Shown here: piece after piece, positions 12,771 through 25,430 of the stretch
Position numbering within the stretch: the first letter of the stretch is position 1
Layout: each line of letters opens with the position of its first letter
Assembly: GCA_013399875.1 (NCBI GenBank)
Contig: VXAZ01009501.1
Coordinates: forward strand, 1 to 64,000
DNA from: Gymnorhina tibicen
Taxonomy: Eukaryota; Chordata; Aves; Passeriformes; Artamidae
Reading direction: 5' to 3'
DNA: 64,000 nt
Program-made: the position numbers and the translations under genes
The notes under the pieces: model-generated
Databases searched by the model: none
What the model was told of the DNA's origin: nothing
What the model saw: the letters and a program-made list of their open reading frames with translations, nothing else

Positions 12771-15700
12771 GCTTTCAAATGGAAAAGGGGAGGATGCCAG
12801 GCAAAGAATGGCCAAACCAAAGAGACCAAAACCACATCTTTACCCTAGAACAGCCCAAGGACCCAGATAACAGGCCAGTAATTTGGCCAGCTGCAGGGTG
12901 TTGCTGGAGTGTGCTGTAGCCTTACTGCCACCCTCCTTTTCCAAGATGCAGAGTTCTCTGCCAGTGACTTTGCTGTGCTTTGACCAGAGAGCAGAAACTG
13001 AGTTTTCTAGGAACACCAGGTTCCTGAAGGTCATTGCTGTTACCTCTGGGTTTGGTGATCAACACAGCCCACTGAAAAGGATGTTCTAAATGTGGGCATG
13101 GCTTGTAATCTCCCACCACATGTTCCTGTCTGGGCTGGAGTGCAATGAGGGAAGCACTACAGTGCTGTCTGTCTGCCCTGCCCAGGTACACATGTGGTAC
13201 CAAATGCCCTTCCTTGATTGCTCCCACAGGAAGGAGGCCACAGCCTCCTACCAGCCATCTCTGACTCAGAGTACAGCTGCATACCTGAGAAGTCTCCACC
13301 TGGTGGGATATTCCTTTTGGTGTAAAATACATGAAGAAGTTTTCCATTGAAGCCCCTTGAAGCCCCTATGGACTCATTACCGACACCTGGCATGACCCAG
13401 GCTGTAATGAGAGTGCAAAACTTCTTTTGCTGCACTGGGCTGCTCCGGGGCCAGGCAGAGGCATGGGCGCAGCGTGGTGCCGCAGCTGCAGAGAGCAGAG
13501 GCAAGCAGTGAGTGGCAGGTGGCCTCCCTGGCGTCCCCCGGGGCAGAGCCCTGGTGTGTCCGCTCCTTTCCCCCTGCCAACATCGGCACACACACTGGGG
13601 CATTCAGCACCAAGGAGCTGGGGCCTGGGGCTTAGGCCAGGCTGTCTGTGGCCTGGCCCAGGGACAGGCATGGGACAAAGGCAGCTGGCTCTGAGGCTCT
13701 TATTGCAACTTGGCAACCACCAGTTCCTCTTGGAGGAGGAGAAGGTGCCTCTCACTCCTTCTCCAGCTTCTCCAAGGTCCCTCTGCCTGGCAGCAGCACC
13801 AGCTTCCCACCCACCATCCTCACTGAGTGCCCTCTGCCTGCTGTCTGAGGGGATACTCTGATGCCAAGAGTTTTGCTTTAGTTCTGATTTAGTTTTGATT
13901 TAGTTCTTATCTAGTTGTAGTTTTTTAGGTGATTCTTGTCTCATTCCAGAGTTTCTTAGCTAACTGCACTGATTTTCCTATCCTGTTAGACAAACACATT
14001 CCTGGAATCCTATTGGAATATTTCTTATTCAGAGAAGCAAGGCCATCGCACATTCCCATGTATTGAGACATACCCAGTGGGGCGCTAGAAGCAAGGGGGA
14101 GGCTTCAGTAGGGCTCCAAAGCAAGAGGGGAAATGACGTCATTAGCTAAACTTGTACTTGGCAATTCTTGTCAATGCCGCTACTTTGCCAAATTCATCAG
14201 TGCCAGAGCTCCATGTCACATGTGCATTTGGCCACAAGTGCACCTGGAGGAACATCAGGACATGGTAAATACTTTTGATCATCTCAGCCTTGTCTGGCTC
14301 TTGATTTTAGGGGCTAGAAGGCAAGAACTCAGCCCATCAGCTACACCACTCAATGGAAACAGCATCTGCAGAGGATGGCACAGGGTGGGCAGGCCTGCAC
14401 CTTGCTACCAGGCAACCTCTCCCCAAGGCCTGCGCAGCTCACGGGGAAAAGCCACATCACTTTTGCCCACGATCCATCCAGTGCTGCTGCTTTGCATTCG
14501 CCTAAGTGCAAGCGGAGGCTGTCCAAAGCCTCCCGGTTTGCATTAGGATGTCCCATCTCTTCAGAGTGCTGATGGCACGCGTCCATCAGAGGGGCTTGTG
14601 CTCTGCCCTCCATTGCTGGAGAGCCCGTAGCCACCTTCTCAGGCAGCACATTCGCTGCCTTCACGGCGCTCGCCCCGGCAGCAGGAGCTTGCCTCCGGCT
14701 CTGGAGGCCAAGGCTAAAACTCGAGGGTGGCTCTTGATGGGCAGGTGATTTCCCCATACTCAAAGCTGAAAAACGGGACACCAGAAAGGCCTAGAAGCAT
14801 AGACCGCTTTGGCTTGGGCTGTCCCGAAGGAAGCCAGATGGCCTCTGCCACTGGGGTTTTCTTTCCTTTGCCCACTTTCCCAGTGGCAATTGGAGCTTTC
14901 CTGAGCAGGCCCTTGCAGCGCCTTCTCCCTGGACGTGTGGCCCCGCTGCCTACCCAAACCCTTGGACCCTTCCTTTCCTCGCCTTTACGCAACTGGCGAG
15001 ATCGGCAGGGCACGCCTGCCTATTTTCCCCCAGCCCCCATCACCACTCCTTGCCCAAACCCTCCTGGATCCTAAGGCAGAAATCTGCCCGTTGCTCCCAG
15101 TGACACACATCAACACGCCTTTCACTTTCAACCTTGCACTGACTGCACATTGCTACAGCGGCACTGCCTAGAGACAAGGGCACCAAAGGCAACTGGAGTT
15201 GAAGAGGGAAATTTATTCCAGCTTGCTCTGCCCGCCCTTCTTCTATACAAGTAACAAGTTCTACCACAAGCTTACTCCTGGTGGTTACATCTCTGCTGAC
15301 TCCATGGCAAGATACAAAGATCACTTTCAGTTCCCACAGTCAAATGTGTTGACAGGTTCCAAAGGGGAGCCTTTCCAGGTCCAGGTATGGAGAGAAAGAC
15401 ACAAACCTCCAGCACACTCTCTAAGCACCCACAGAGCTAGAACAGAACTCCACAACATGACACAGGTTTACACAGAAATTCGTACATAGATACACACAAC
15501 AATCTGTGGTCTGTAAATATATTGACTTCTATATAAAAAGGGCTATACATAGCAGGCACTGATCCATAACTATACAAATACCAAAGTACCCACTGACACT
15601 TCCATACCCCTGTAACCTAAGACATAGAACTGTACCACTACTCAAATTGATATGTACTGAAATAGAACCCAGGACAGACAGAAACGTAGCCATATCCAGG

Positions 15701-16013
15701 CACAGCAAGAACCGCATACATCTAGGGGTAGGCAAGATACAAAGACAACGGGGCCAGCCCATTTCCCCCCAGCCCCCATTTCTCCCTGGGTGGCTTGGTC
15801 CTGCACAGAGCAGCCCTTCTGGAAACATCGAGCAGACGAAGGTCTAGGAAGCAAAGGGAGTGCTGAGTCACTTGCAGCGTGCCCTCAGCCCCACCACAGC
15901 CTCAGCAGAGCCACAGCTCCCCCAGTCCCTCCAAAGCCTCCTAGCACATCAGCCCACAGTCAGTGCTGCCATCCCCCTGAGAGTCCCAAGAACCCTGAGC
16001 CCCGCCAGCCCTC
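12771..16013. other. GC-rich tract of unknown nature
   Basis: From about 13400 to 15100 the sequence is clearly more GC-rich than its surroundings and has many overlapping open frames on both strands (up to about 148 codons). No frame matches a family I know, and none has consistent splice sites. On the minus strand at about 15200-15310 a TATA-like element and an AATAAA motif sit close together as in an LTR promoter/polyadenylation region, so part may be an old retroviral LTR. A palindromic CRE lies at 14134-14141. Confidence 0.35.
14134..14141. promoter_or_regulatory. Palindromic CRE (TGACGTCA)
   Basis: A full 8-base CREB/ATF consensus site. No identified transcription start lies nearby, so function is uncertain. 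The CpG within it has been retained. Confidence 0.35.
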
Positions 16014-16077
16014 TCAGCCCCTGCCTTTTCCCTGTCCTCTCAGCCCCTGCCTTTTCCCTGTCCTCTCAGCCCCTGCC
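16014..16077. repeat. 26-bp minisatellite, about 2.5 copies
   Basis: The unit starts tcagcccctgccttttccc and repeats at 16014-16039, 16040-16065 and partially at 16066-16077, with identical copies. It sits in a pyrimidine-rich stretch just before the CpG island and looks like a recent tandem duplication. Confidence 0.9.
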
Positions 16078-16119
16078 ATCGCCCTCAGCTCCGCCGCTTC
16101 CCCTCAGCCCCCACCGCCT

Positions 16120-16410
16120 CATTGTCCTCTCGGTGCCGTAGGCAGCGGCAGCAGCTCAGCAGCGCGGGGCCTTCAGAGGCGCCGACCCGCCTGCGGCGGC
16201 CCCGGCGCCCTCAGCCTTACCGGCCCTTCGGCGGCTCCCCGGTGCCTCGAGCCCCGTGGCCCCTGAGGGGGACGGTGCCTGGTGCCCGCCGCGCTTCCCA
16301 CCGCTCCCGTCGGGTGCGGGCAGCCGGGACCTGGGGCTGAAAGCGCTGCTCGGCCCGGCCCGGCTGCCGGCCCGGACCCCGGCACAGCCAGAGGGGACAG
16401 AGGTAGCCCA
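16120..16410. promoter_or_regulatory. CpG island A (orphan)
   Basis: Dense CpG dinucleotides and very high GC over about 290 bases, with many gcggc/ccggc motifs. They stand out against AT-rich DNA that follows immediately after 16430. In vertebrates such islands usually mark promoters. No coding exon on either strand can be attached to it, so it may serve a non-coding transcript, a gene beyond the window, or a gene I failed to see. Open frames across it are a by-product of high GC. Confidence 0.6.
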
Positions 16411-19400
16411 GCGGGCAAGGCAAATTGTCAAATCACCCCATTTTCCTGAGAAGTTTAGTACCAATGAACCTTAATGAGACAAACAGCACAGGATTTTCAA
16501 CACTTTTAAGGCTCCATTGTAAGTCTAGCTACACTGTACCTATATATGTATCTAGATGAGTATTAGTCAGAAACATTATTTTTCAGTCTTATTAACCTGG
16601 TTCTGTGTACTCTCTTTCAGTAACCAGAGCATCTCCTTCCAAAGCTAATGAAGCTCTGCCTTTTCTGCACCTTCCTTATGTTTGTTTGCATGAGTTTCTG
16701 ATGTGTTTCAGTCACCTGACAACAGGGACAAATTAACCACTCTGTCACTCTTTAAAGAACTGGAGGTCTGATGCATTTTTTTCCAACTACTGTCAACATT
16801 ACCATATTAGGCTGGACAATGGATTATCATTTACAATAACAAGCCATATTTTCCTGCTTTCCAGCTGAAGCAGTAACAAGTCCCAGGGCACTGTGTGGGA
16901 CCTGTCCACCTTCCAAGGTACAGTACATAGGGAGGTGACCTCAAGAGTACAAATCCTAACTCTGGCTCTTGCATGAAATCAACAGTTAAAGTAGACCCAC
17001 ACAGCCCTTAGATAAACCCTGAAGAAAAAATAAAAGGCTCATTGGATCTCCAGCGCTATGAATGGAAAGAGAAGAGCAGCAGCAGCCCATATTGAAATTC
17101 CAGTGTGGAAAAGATCAACAGACATGAAAAAATAAAAACAGGACCCCTATTAACTGCATTTAACAGCTCCACCTCGTGGTGTCCTGATTATTTCTGCAAG
17201 GCCATGCTGACGGGGACTTGCTGAGTGCTGGGTGGGTCAAAGCTAGCATTGCCCTGCGGCAGCTTTGCCTCTCCTCATCATCGGCATGGAACTGCAGCAC
17301 ACAAAGCACAGGCAATCGAGTTCAGGTTGTGTAGGAATCTCACCTTTCCCTCCGGCATGAAGCTTCAGGATCAGCCTAGGAAATGATCACCACACCTGTG
17401 AGGGCTAGTGAGGCTCCTACAACTGGCCAAGTGAGGCAAAGGACACCTGACTCACACATACTGCGTGTAAATGTGCACTTGGGACCGTGCTTGACTTCTA
17501 GGAATTAAAGAGCATGGTGTTGCACCCTCTCTGCAGAATAACATTCTTTGTCCTATTCTGTCAGTTTAATGGAATGTCCAAATCTTACGCAGTGGAAAAG
17601 AAAGGACTATAGTTAAAATCAATTCTTCCTGGTTGTGGTCCACGAGGAGATCTTAAGTGGTCTGTGGCACAAAAAATTGGGTATTCTGTGATGAAAAATA
17701 GGTAGTTCTGATCAAAAGGAATTTTTTTCTTGGAAGAGCAATAGTAAAGTACTCAACCTACCCCTAAATATTTATTTTCTTGATGACATGGTTCCACAAG
17801 CTTCTTACATACATAATTTCTGCTTGTCACCACTCAAAAAGAGGAAGAAAATCACACACAAACATGCTAAGGTTTTAAGAAAATACGAAAATGGCCTTCA
17901 ATTTCTAAGCAATAATTATTTGTAGGTTCAACTGTCAAAACAATACTACTGATTACCCTAAAAGTTTTGCTCATTGCTGCTGTAACTGACTAAAAATGAA
18001 AAAATTGCTTTAAGGGGTTTTACTTTTCTTTCTGAAAAAATTTAAAATTAAGGGAACGAGCACTCCAGTCAGTGACAGTGACAGCTGAGAGTCAGATTTG
18101 TTTAGAACTGTACCTCTATGAATAGGATGACATATATTCTAGCAAGCCTACTAATTAATGCAGAGAATGAACCAGCAGAGCTAAATGCTTAAAGGCCCTG
18201 AGTTTAGTCAGAGGACAGAGGATAACACAGAATTCTCTTAACTACTAACCTCAAGTACAATTATTCCAGTGTTTGCCCTATCAAAACGAACAGGAACAAG
18301 AAACCTTATACAGTTACAGCATCCTGACACACCAAAGTGACAAGGCTTTTTTAAAAATAATGCCTAATCTGTGTATCAGCAATGGAATCCACTGACCTAG
18401 ACATCCTAAGAGTGAATTTTGGTATTCAATATCCTTTGCCTTACACAGAGTTCCAAAAGCTTTTAATCTGCTAAGTCTCCTTTGGCATCTGTTTTGTTGG
18501 ATGGTTGGACTTCTTATAGGAATTTGATGGTCACCTTACTATACAAAAAAAAAAAAAAAAAGAAGATTTAGTGTTAAAGGTTACGTATCATGAGAACAAA
18601 TTCTGTCTACAAAAATGATTCCGTTAACTTCTATGAAGTCAAGTGTTAATGTAATCACTGAGCAGAGTCTACCTTGCACTTCTGCACAGCCTTCTGAGTC
18701 CTCTTATTTTAAGTGAAAAGCTTGCCTTGCTTCCTGAGCTAATTACCAACAACTATGTGAAACCTGTATATATTACATAATCCTGCCTGCACAACAGACA
18801 ATATATGAAGCACATTAAGTCATGCCATGGAAGACCTAGATCCAAGCATCATACTGTTTTGTAGAGTAACAAAAAGGCAAAATCTAAATGCAAAACTGAG
18901 GAATTTCAGTATCAGGCACCTTTAAATCATTCACCAACAATTACAATTTTAAAAAGTTATTTATATTGAAAATACTAAGAACCTTAGAAAAATAGATTGT
19001 CACTACCAGAGACAGACTTAATATGCAAACTTATGTGTCACAAACCTCCAAATGGCACACCAAATATGTGGTAACTATATACTGCAACAGGCTGTCCAGC
19101 ACAGCACATGGCTATTTTATGCACCATATAATATGCACCAGCACATGGCTATTTTAAATGTGTTGCTTTCAAGGAACAACAGCAAAATTCAGTAACAATC
19201 CACTTCATGCTGAAAGCTGGAAAAATAAGATAAAATAAGATAATATAGACAAACTAGTTAAAGTAGAGAAGCATTGTCAAGTGTTTCTTCAACTACAAGC
19301 AGAGAAATTTCCAAGCATGGACAGATTGCCTGTATTTGTTTCAATGCATGTTTTCCTTTGTAAGCTTCACTGCTATCTAGTCTAAACAATAAACAGAAAC

Positions 19401-21379
19401 TTAAATACACTGAAACTAAAGTTCAGCATGGTTTTACATTAGGCACAAAAGTAACACAAACCTCAGATTCTCTGAAGCTACCACAGAACTAAAGGCCTCA
19501 AGAAAACATGATCTAAGTCTCAACTCAGCTTTGTTCCTGTGTTCCACCCTGTATTTACACTTTGCTGGGAGACAAAAAGTGGATCTGGACTGTAACTGAC
19601 AGTAACTGGTTTGATTCAAGATCAATACCTTTCTTATAGTCTCCTTTGGCCTGATCAGGTTGCTCTAAACCAGCAGCTGCCAGGCCAGTGAATAATCAAG
19701 AACTGTAGATATTTTTGTCTTGCTTCAAGACTGCCTAAAAGAACACAATTTTAAGTGAAATAATGAATGAAATGCATCTTATACATCTATGGCTTGCATT
19801 TTGTCATCATAGTTTAGTGAACTATTCAAACAGGTAACACCAGAAGATAAGCAATTTTTAGGAAAAATATAAATTCAGCTTTTCCTGCCAGTAAATGTTT
19901 AATATCTGAACTGTTCTGTCAGTAACCATACCTGGAGCTCAGCAATCAAAGCCCCTCTGTGAGGTCTAGATTAGAAATGGATTTTTAACACTAGCATTTT
20001 ACACTTCATATTCTTACCACCACATATAAGCAAATGCAAAAGGAAGGGGCATAAAAGTTCACCTGTGCTCAACGAACATGAATGATCAATGAAGTTATGA
20101 AAATGAAACCTGAAAATCAATTTCAACCATTATGTCAATAAGGTGCTCCACACTCTGCATTACTTTACAGCTGTAGGGGTAGGAACAACAAACAAAATGT
20201 GCAAAACATATTACTATATTAAAATAAATATATTAATTGTAATATAATATTACATAATTATATATAATAAATAATAATATATATTATATAATACAATAAT
20301 TCATTATAATATAATTATAATGAAATATTACTATAATAAAATAATTATCTTTCAGTGCATTGAGGCTTCCTTATATTCATTATTTCATATGGCATCTCAA
20401 GTTATCTCTTTAATGTTATCCCTACTGCCTTATTTGACATTATGGATACTAAGTAAAAATTACATATAATCAGTTCTTATAAAAAGATATACTCAAAATA
20501 TTGTTTATGTCCTACTATAATTGCACAGAGAGTACTTTAAACACAGTGCAAAATCCCAAAATACAGACACACCAAGAACTGCTGGAAACAAATAATATGG
20601 TTTAAAAGTGCTTAAGTTTAGCTCCAGTGCAGGATTCAGTCAATATTCCAAGCAGCTAAACGATACAAAGTAGTCACTCCAGAATGAAAGCTTTGTTAAG
20701 ATTTAAGATCAATTTGAATAGGGGAGATGTGTTATAGGACAGGCACATCAATTAGGAAGACACCCTGCATGTAGCGTCTTTTTAAGGAGGAACTGCTAAG
20801 CAGTGAACAGTGTTCAAGAGGCATTTTGCACTGGACATGTGCTCGAGTGATTCCTGGGGAGCAGGGATTTCTTGCCAGCCTTTTCTATGGCCAGCCTGTC
20901 GCTGGCACTGTGTGGCCCACGGTGCTCCTCTCCCTTCACACACACTGAAAGCAAACCCCACTTCCAAATACAGCCAGGGAGCCAGAAAGTGTAAGTATTT
21001 AAGGACACACCAAAGAGGCATTCACGCTTTTGAACTCTGTCATAATAACCATGCACTGTTTTGGTGCACTATTTTGCCTCTTATGAGCCTTAGAAACACC
21101 ACAGTCCAAACTGTCTAAATGGGCTGAGAAACCACAGTGGCGGTGTCAGTACTGAAAGAGACAGGAAAAGAGGCCAGCTGAAGAAGAAAAAAACCTTTCA
21201 GCAGCTGAAACGCAAAAGATAAAGAGTAGCAGAAGGGCCCAGCGTTAAATTTGTAAGATAAATTAGTAGATAATTAGTAATGAAAGGAAAAATGAGGAGA
21301 GAAAATTTCAAATGTTCCCCCAGAGCCCGAAAAATATTGGGAAAAATCTCTCCAACGTACATTGATCAGCAGCTCCTGG
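16411..21379. other. AT-rich intergenic stretch
   Basis: No gene is seen. It holds a poly-A run near 18543-18561, a short direct repeat (cagcacatggctatttta at about 19102 and 19139), and an extremely AT-rich ATAAT/TATA tract at about 20215-20345. Its base composition contrasts sharply with the CpG-rich blocks on both sides. Confidence 0.5.
20215..20345. repeat. AT-rich low-complexity tract
   Basis: Almost pure A/T with irregular TATAAT/ATTATA motifs over about 130 bases. It could form cruciform structures or serve as a matrix-attachment region, but nothing specific can be shown. Confidence 0.8.
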
Positions 21380-21890
21380 AGAGAAATTTGCGTCCCAAGA
21401 AGGCACAGCCGTCTCGGCCATCACAAGCGCGGCCCACTGCGGCCTCTGTCCAGCCTGAGCCGGACTGTCACCAACTGCGACAAGGGACACCGCGTCAGCA
21501 CCTTCCCGGTGCCTCCACAGGCGGGAGGTACAGTTCCCTGGACACGGGGAGAGCAGCCCCAGGACACGCTGGGAGCTGTAGTCCGGGGACACGCTGCTCT
21601 TTATGGGCTGCCTGTGGTTCCTGATAAGCACCCGGGGAGCGGCCGCATCCCGGCGGGGAGCGAGGATGTCGCAGCGAGGTCTTCCCGGGGGGTTTGGTAC
21701 CCTTGAGTTCCAAACCGAACTCGGCTTTGTTCCCGGGAATGTGCTCCGCGCTTGCATCGGGCACTTGGCGGTGGCCAGGCACCGCTGCACCCGCGGTCAG
21801 GTGTGGTACCCGCAGCGCGGCACGGCAGCCGCTCCTGGAACAGAGCCGCTGTGTGGGATGAACCCTCTTCCGTCGGCTTGGAAAGCAGGA
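21380..21890. promoter_or_regulatory. CpG-rich block B (orphan promoter?)
   Basis: GC and CpG rise sharply over about 500 bases compared with both flanks. It contains a ZNF143-type motif at 21565-21582. Overlapping open frames on both strands reach 173 codons, but I recognise no protein. The combination suggests a housekeeping-type promoter whose gene is not visible in this window. Confidence 0.5.
21565..21582 (-). promoter_or_regulatory. ZNF143/SBS-type promoter motif
   Basis: The reverse strand reads actacagctcccagcgtg, which fits the ZNF143 (Staf) consensus ACTACAnnTCCCAGCnTGC except for the last base. This element is strongly promoter-associated in vertebrates and supports CpG block B being a real transcription start region. 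Confidence 0.55.
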
Positions 21891-24114
21891 GGGAAAGGAA
21901 GGTCGATAAACACTGTTGTTCTTGCCATGGTGTGTCCCAAGAGTATTAGGGATGGGATGGATAGTTGCTGTAATCACAGATGAAAAATTTGACTGAGTTA
22001 GGATGTTGGGCCTCACATATTGATTGACTCAGGCTTTTATTAATTATAAAAAATACTACAATTCCAGATAAGCCCAGCTAAAAAACACACAGGAACCAGT
22101 AGCTATGCTTTTATGAATTTCTAGTAGCTTTATTACAGTGATTTATTCATAAATTTGTATCAAAAAATCCAATATCTATCAAGACAGGTAGAGGAAATTT
22201 TTTTTCATTCCCAAATACTTAGTATGTCCCCTTGTGAACAGCTAAAGACAGCAAATCTTTTACCATTTTCTCACCACTCTTCCCTCTGTTCATCCAGGGT
22301 GCTGGACCTGCTTTACTCACAGGAAAGGGAAAGCCTTGGTTTCTCTGCCTCACCCAAACCCTCCTTACTGTGGAATCCAACGTAATCCCCAGGGTACTAC
22401 TTCAAAGGCAGATTAACCATCTCGATGGCATCACTGGTAGAGAACAGGAGGTATTGGGTACTGCTGAAACTAACAGTTTTTCTGGAAAAATAAAATGCTT
22501 CAACTCCTGCAGGGTCTTCAAAGGTCTGGGCTTTCATTTGAAAGTGTGCCTGCCTTAGTGGTGGGTGGTGCTCCCTGTGGAAGCCTCTCACCTGTTTAGA
22601 CAAGTGGGACAAAGGTTTCCTTCTCAGGGAAGAAGACTGGGCTGTGTCTGGCCTCCAGAGCAGTGACCTATGGCTTGAACAGCCTGCTTTCTGCTCCTGT
22701 GTCACACCAAGCTCTGTGCTTCTCACAGTGCTTGCTGGTGGGATGTGCTGGTTGGCAATTCACCTCCTAAATTGTTTCTTGAGGTTAACCAAGTAATGAC
22801 AGGCTCTGCTTGCAATGCAGCTTGAGTTCCTGGATGACACGTGCTTGCTAGTGTTGCTCAGAATTAGGGTACTCCCTCAAGTCCCTCAAAACCAGCCAGT
22901 CCTACGCAGTTCTTGGAGAGAGGGTCTCCAGAAATAGCTACAGATTTTTCATATTCTCAGTCTGTTCAAGAAGCTTCTTTCACTGAGTAGACACGTTGCC
23001 TGCCCAGTAACCAAAGTGGAGTACAGTTGTTCAAACAAACCATATCTGTGTTGGATAAACTTGTGAGTATGTGGTTGACAGGACGAGATGTCAGTTGTGT
23101 ACTTTCTCACAAGAGGTTTCAGCTCCAAGTCCTTTTTTCAAGTTCCTCCTGCAGTTTACATCTTTATTTCCATCTTGTCCTACTGAGTGCTTGTTCCAGT
23201 TGCCAGTTATAGTAGTGTACCAAATCAGGCAATCAGTCTTTTGACAAACTTGGGTACGAGCTGATTCCAGCTGCTGGGATACCATGGTTAGCTCCACTGA
23301 TGCCAAATGAAATTATTTTCTCTACAATGCTGTGTTATCAAAGAATGTTTGCTGCCAGAAAACAAATGGAGGGAATTTTTTCTTCTGGGTGCATTCCCTG
23401 GTATGAGCTCCAAAGGGCAAAAAAAATTACATTAACTATGAAATAAAGAGTGATGGAAGGGTGGCTAGAGAGGTAATGAAATGCTTGTGCTGTAAAGTTA
23501 AAATATTTGAAACAGTGTCATTGTAACTGCAATCTCAAAACATTTCAGTAATTTACAAGAACTATTTCCTACTGTGGAGCACAATTTTAGTGTGCTTAAC
23601 TGTTTTCTGGGTTCTCTGTGAGACCTTACAAAGTCTAATTCTGTGCAGTATGCTTTGTAAATTCTCACTTGCGTGGTTAGTGCCTACCCCTGGGGAATTG
23701 GGTGTAATGAAAGCAATAGCAACAGACTGTAGATTTTTCAGGTTTGCTCTCCTTAATTTTTGGTGGGCGGGCGGGCTTTGTGCTCTCACAGATTATTGCA
23801 GAAAATTCAAAAAAATAAAAACTGAAGTGTAAATTTGGAAACATGTCTCCTAAGCTACAACAAAAGCAGAGTATGAAACTGATAGAAAGGCTTACATTAT
23901 CTGATCTGTATTCTGGAAAAGATGAAGACAGAAAGAAACTTACGCACCTAATGCTATGTCTAATGTCTAATGTTTAATATAGGAGAACATTATGTTAAAT
24001 ATAGCTTTTGTTTCAAATGGTTATTTTAAAAATAGATACAGACTTTTAAAAAAAAGGGGGAAAAAAAGGCATTTTCTTACTTAAAAAACATTGCAGATGT
24101 CAGTGGGAGAATCG
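21891..24114. other. Intergenic stretch, no gene seen
   Basis: Short overlapping frames only; no protein similarity or splice structure is recognised. A short A/G-rich run lies at about 24045-24068, just before the second duplication arm. Confidence 0.45.
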
Positions 24115-24685
24115 TCTTCCCTCAAGTGCTTTGCCAGTGTTTATCTGACAACATCTCTCACAAGGGTTCAGTCTCTCAGATGTCGTAGAACAGGCCTGAT
24201 CATAATGAGAGCATTTCAGCCTCAACAGGATAATTGGAAATTGGATTTCTCTTTCCGTCGTGTCCTTTGGGATCTTCTACAATTGAGCTATCGGATGTTT
24301 TGACGGATAATTGTGATCGTAATGCTGGTGGTATAATAATAATAATAATGAGGATGATCATAAGTATTTCTTGCAGTTGAATAGCAGCCTGAGACAGTTA
24401 TTTGGGAGGATTTTTATTAAAAGCCCCAGCATATGCCCAGAATAAACCCATTATCCACCTTGTGTGGAGCTGATAATGGGAAAAATGATGTCTTCCTCAC
24501 TTCTATTCAAATTACTCACCTTAGGCAAGCAGGAAAGAGACTTCTTCTGGTCTGATTTATTTAATTTTTTATTCCCAAAGACTTTGCAACACTTTAGACA
24601 ATAATCAGCCACCGTATTCCCTTGAGTTGGGTAGAAAAATTACCTGAGTGCCTCCATGCTAATGTATGTTGATAAATTGGAATAG

Positions 24686-24842
24686 AGAATAGGATAGGAT
24701 AGGATAGGATAGGATAGGATAGGATAGGATAGAATAGAATAGAATAGAATAGAATAGAATAGAATAGAATAGAATAGAATAGAATAGAATAGAATAGAAT
24801 AGAATAGAATAGAATAGAATAGAATAGAATAGAATAGAATAG
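24686..24842. repeat. Two-phase pentanucleotide microsatellite
   Basis: About eight AGGAT units (to about 24732) are followed by about 22 AGAAT units to 24842. On the minus strand this is the expanded ATTCT tail of a CR1 insertion (24845-25120). A single point variant separates the two halves, showing two successive expansions. Confidence 0.95.
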
Positions 24843-24844
24843 AT

Positions 24845-25120
24845 TATTTCATTTGGAAGGGACATACGACAACCATCAATTCCAACTCCCTGACCCTTTC
24901 AGGGATGACCCAAAGTTAAAGCCACATTAAAGACATTGTCCAAATGCCTCTGGAACACTGACAGGCTTGGGGCATCGGACACCTCTCAAGGAACCCTGTT
25001 CCAGTGTTTGGCCTCCCTCTTGGTAAAGAAATGCTTCCTCCTGTCAAGTCTGAAATCCCCTGACACAACTCTGAGTCATTTCCATGTGTCCTGTCATGAA
25101 TCCCGGGGAGAAGAGGTCAG
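24845..25120 (-). repeat. CR1 LINE 3' fragment inside duplication arm 2
   Basis: Reverse complement of the fragment at 11465-11757, with a few substitutions. Its 3' end faces the microsatellite, consistent with tail expansion after insertion. Confidence 0.85.
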
Positions 25121-25430
25121 CACCTCCCTCTCCACTTCCCCCAGACGATGGTCAGTTTGTGAAGTACTGCATGGACAATTTTTCTGCCAAAATGCTTTCT
25201 TTGAGCAGGGGTGGAAGGATGCTTCCAATATTTAGTACATCTCTACTTCAGGACAAAGGTGGAGTGAGAGAAGACAAGGGGAAATGCCAGCAGAGCAGAA
25301 GAGACAGGGAGGCTGAAGCTGGGAAGAAGCAGATGTGGAGCAGAGGTCTGTGCTCAAATGTCACCTCTTTGCCTATACCCTGTCCCCTCAAGTTCTTCTA
25401 AAGCCCGACAGTCACAGTACCAGGAAGGCT

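Larger units (their letters stand above)
24115..25430 (+). repeat. Arm 2 of the large inverted duplication
   Basis: The + strand repeats the minus strand of 11150-12770. Arm 2 lacks the about 410 bases found at 11847-12258, and its CR1 tail is followed by a long pentanucleotide microsatellite at 24686-24842 that is short and degenerate in arm 1. The arms are about 11.3 kb apart and point toward opposite strands, enclosing both orphan CpG islands. Confidence 0.8.

Noticed and set aside
21495..22016. 173-codon minus-strand frame across CpG block B
   Set aside because: High GC suppresses stop codons on both strands here, and overlapping + strand frames are equally open. I kept the promoter call only.
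24659..24865. Repeating YSILF-type frame
   Set aside because: It is translation of the pentanucleotide microsatellite and not a protein.
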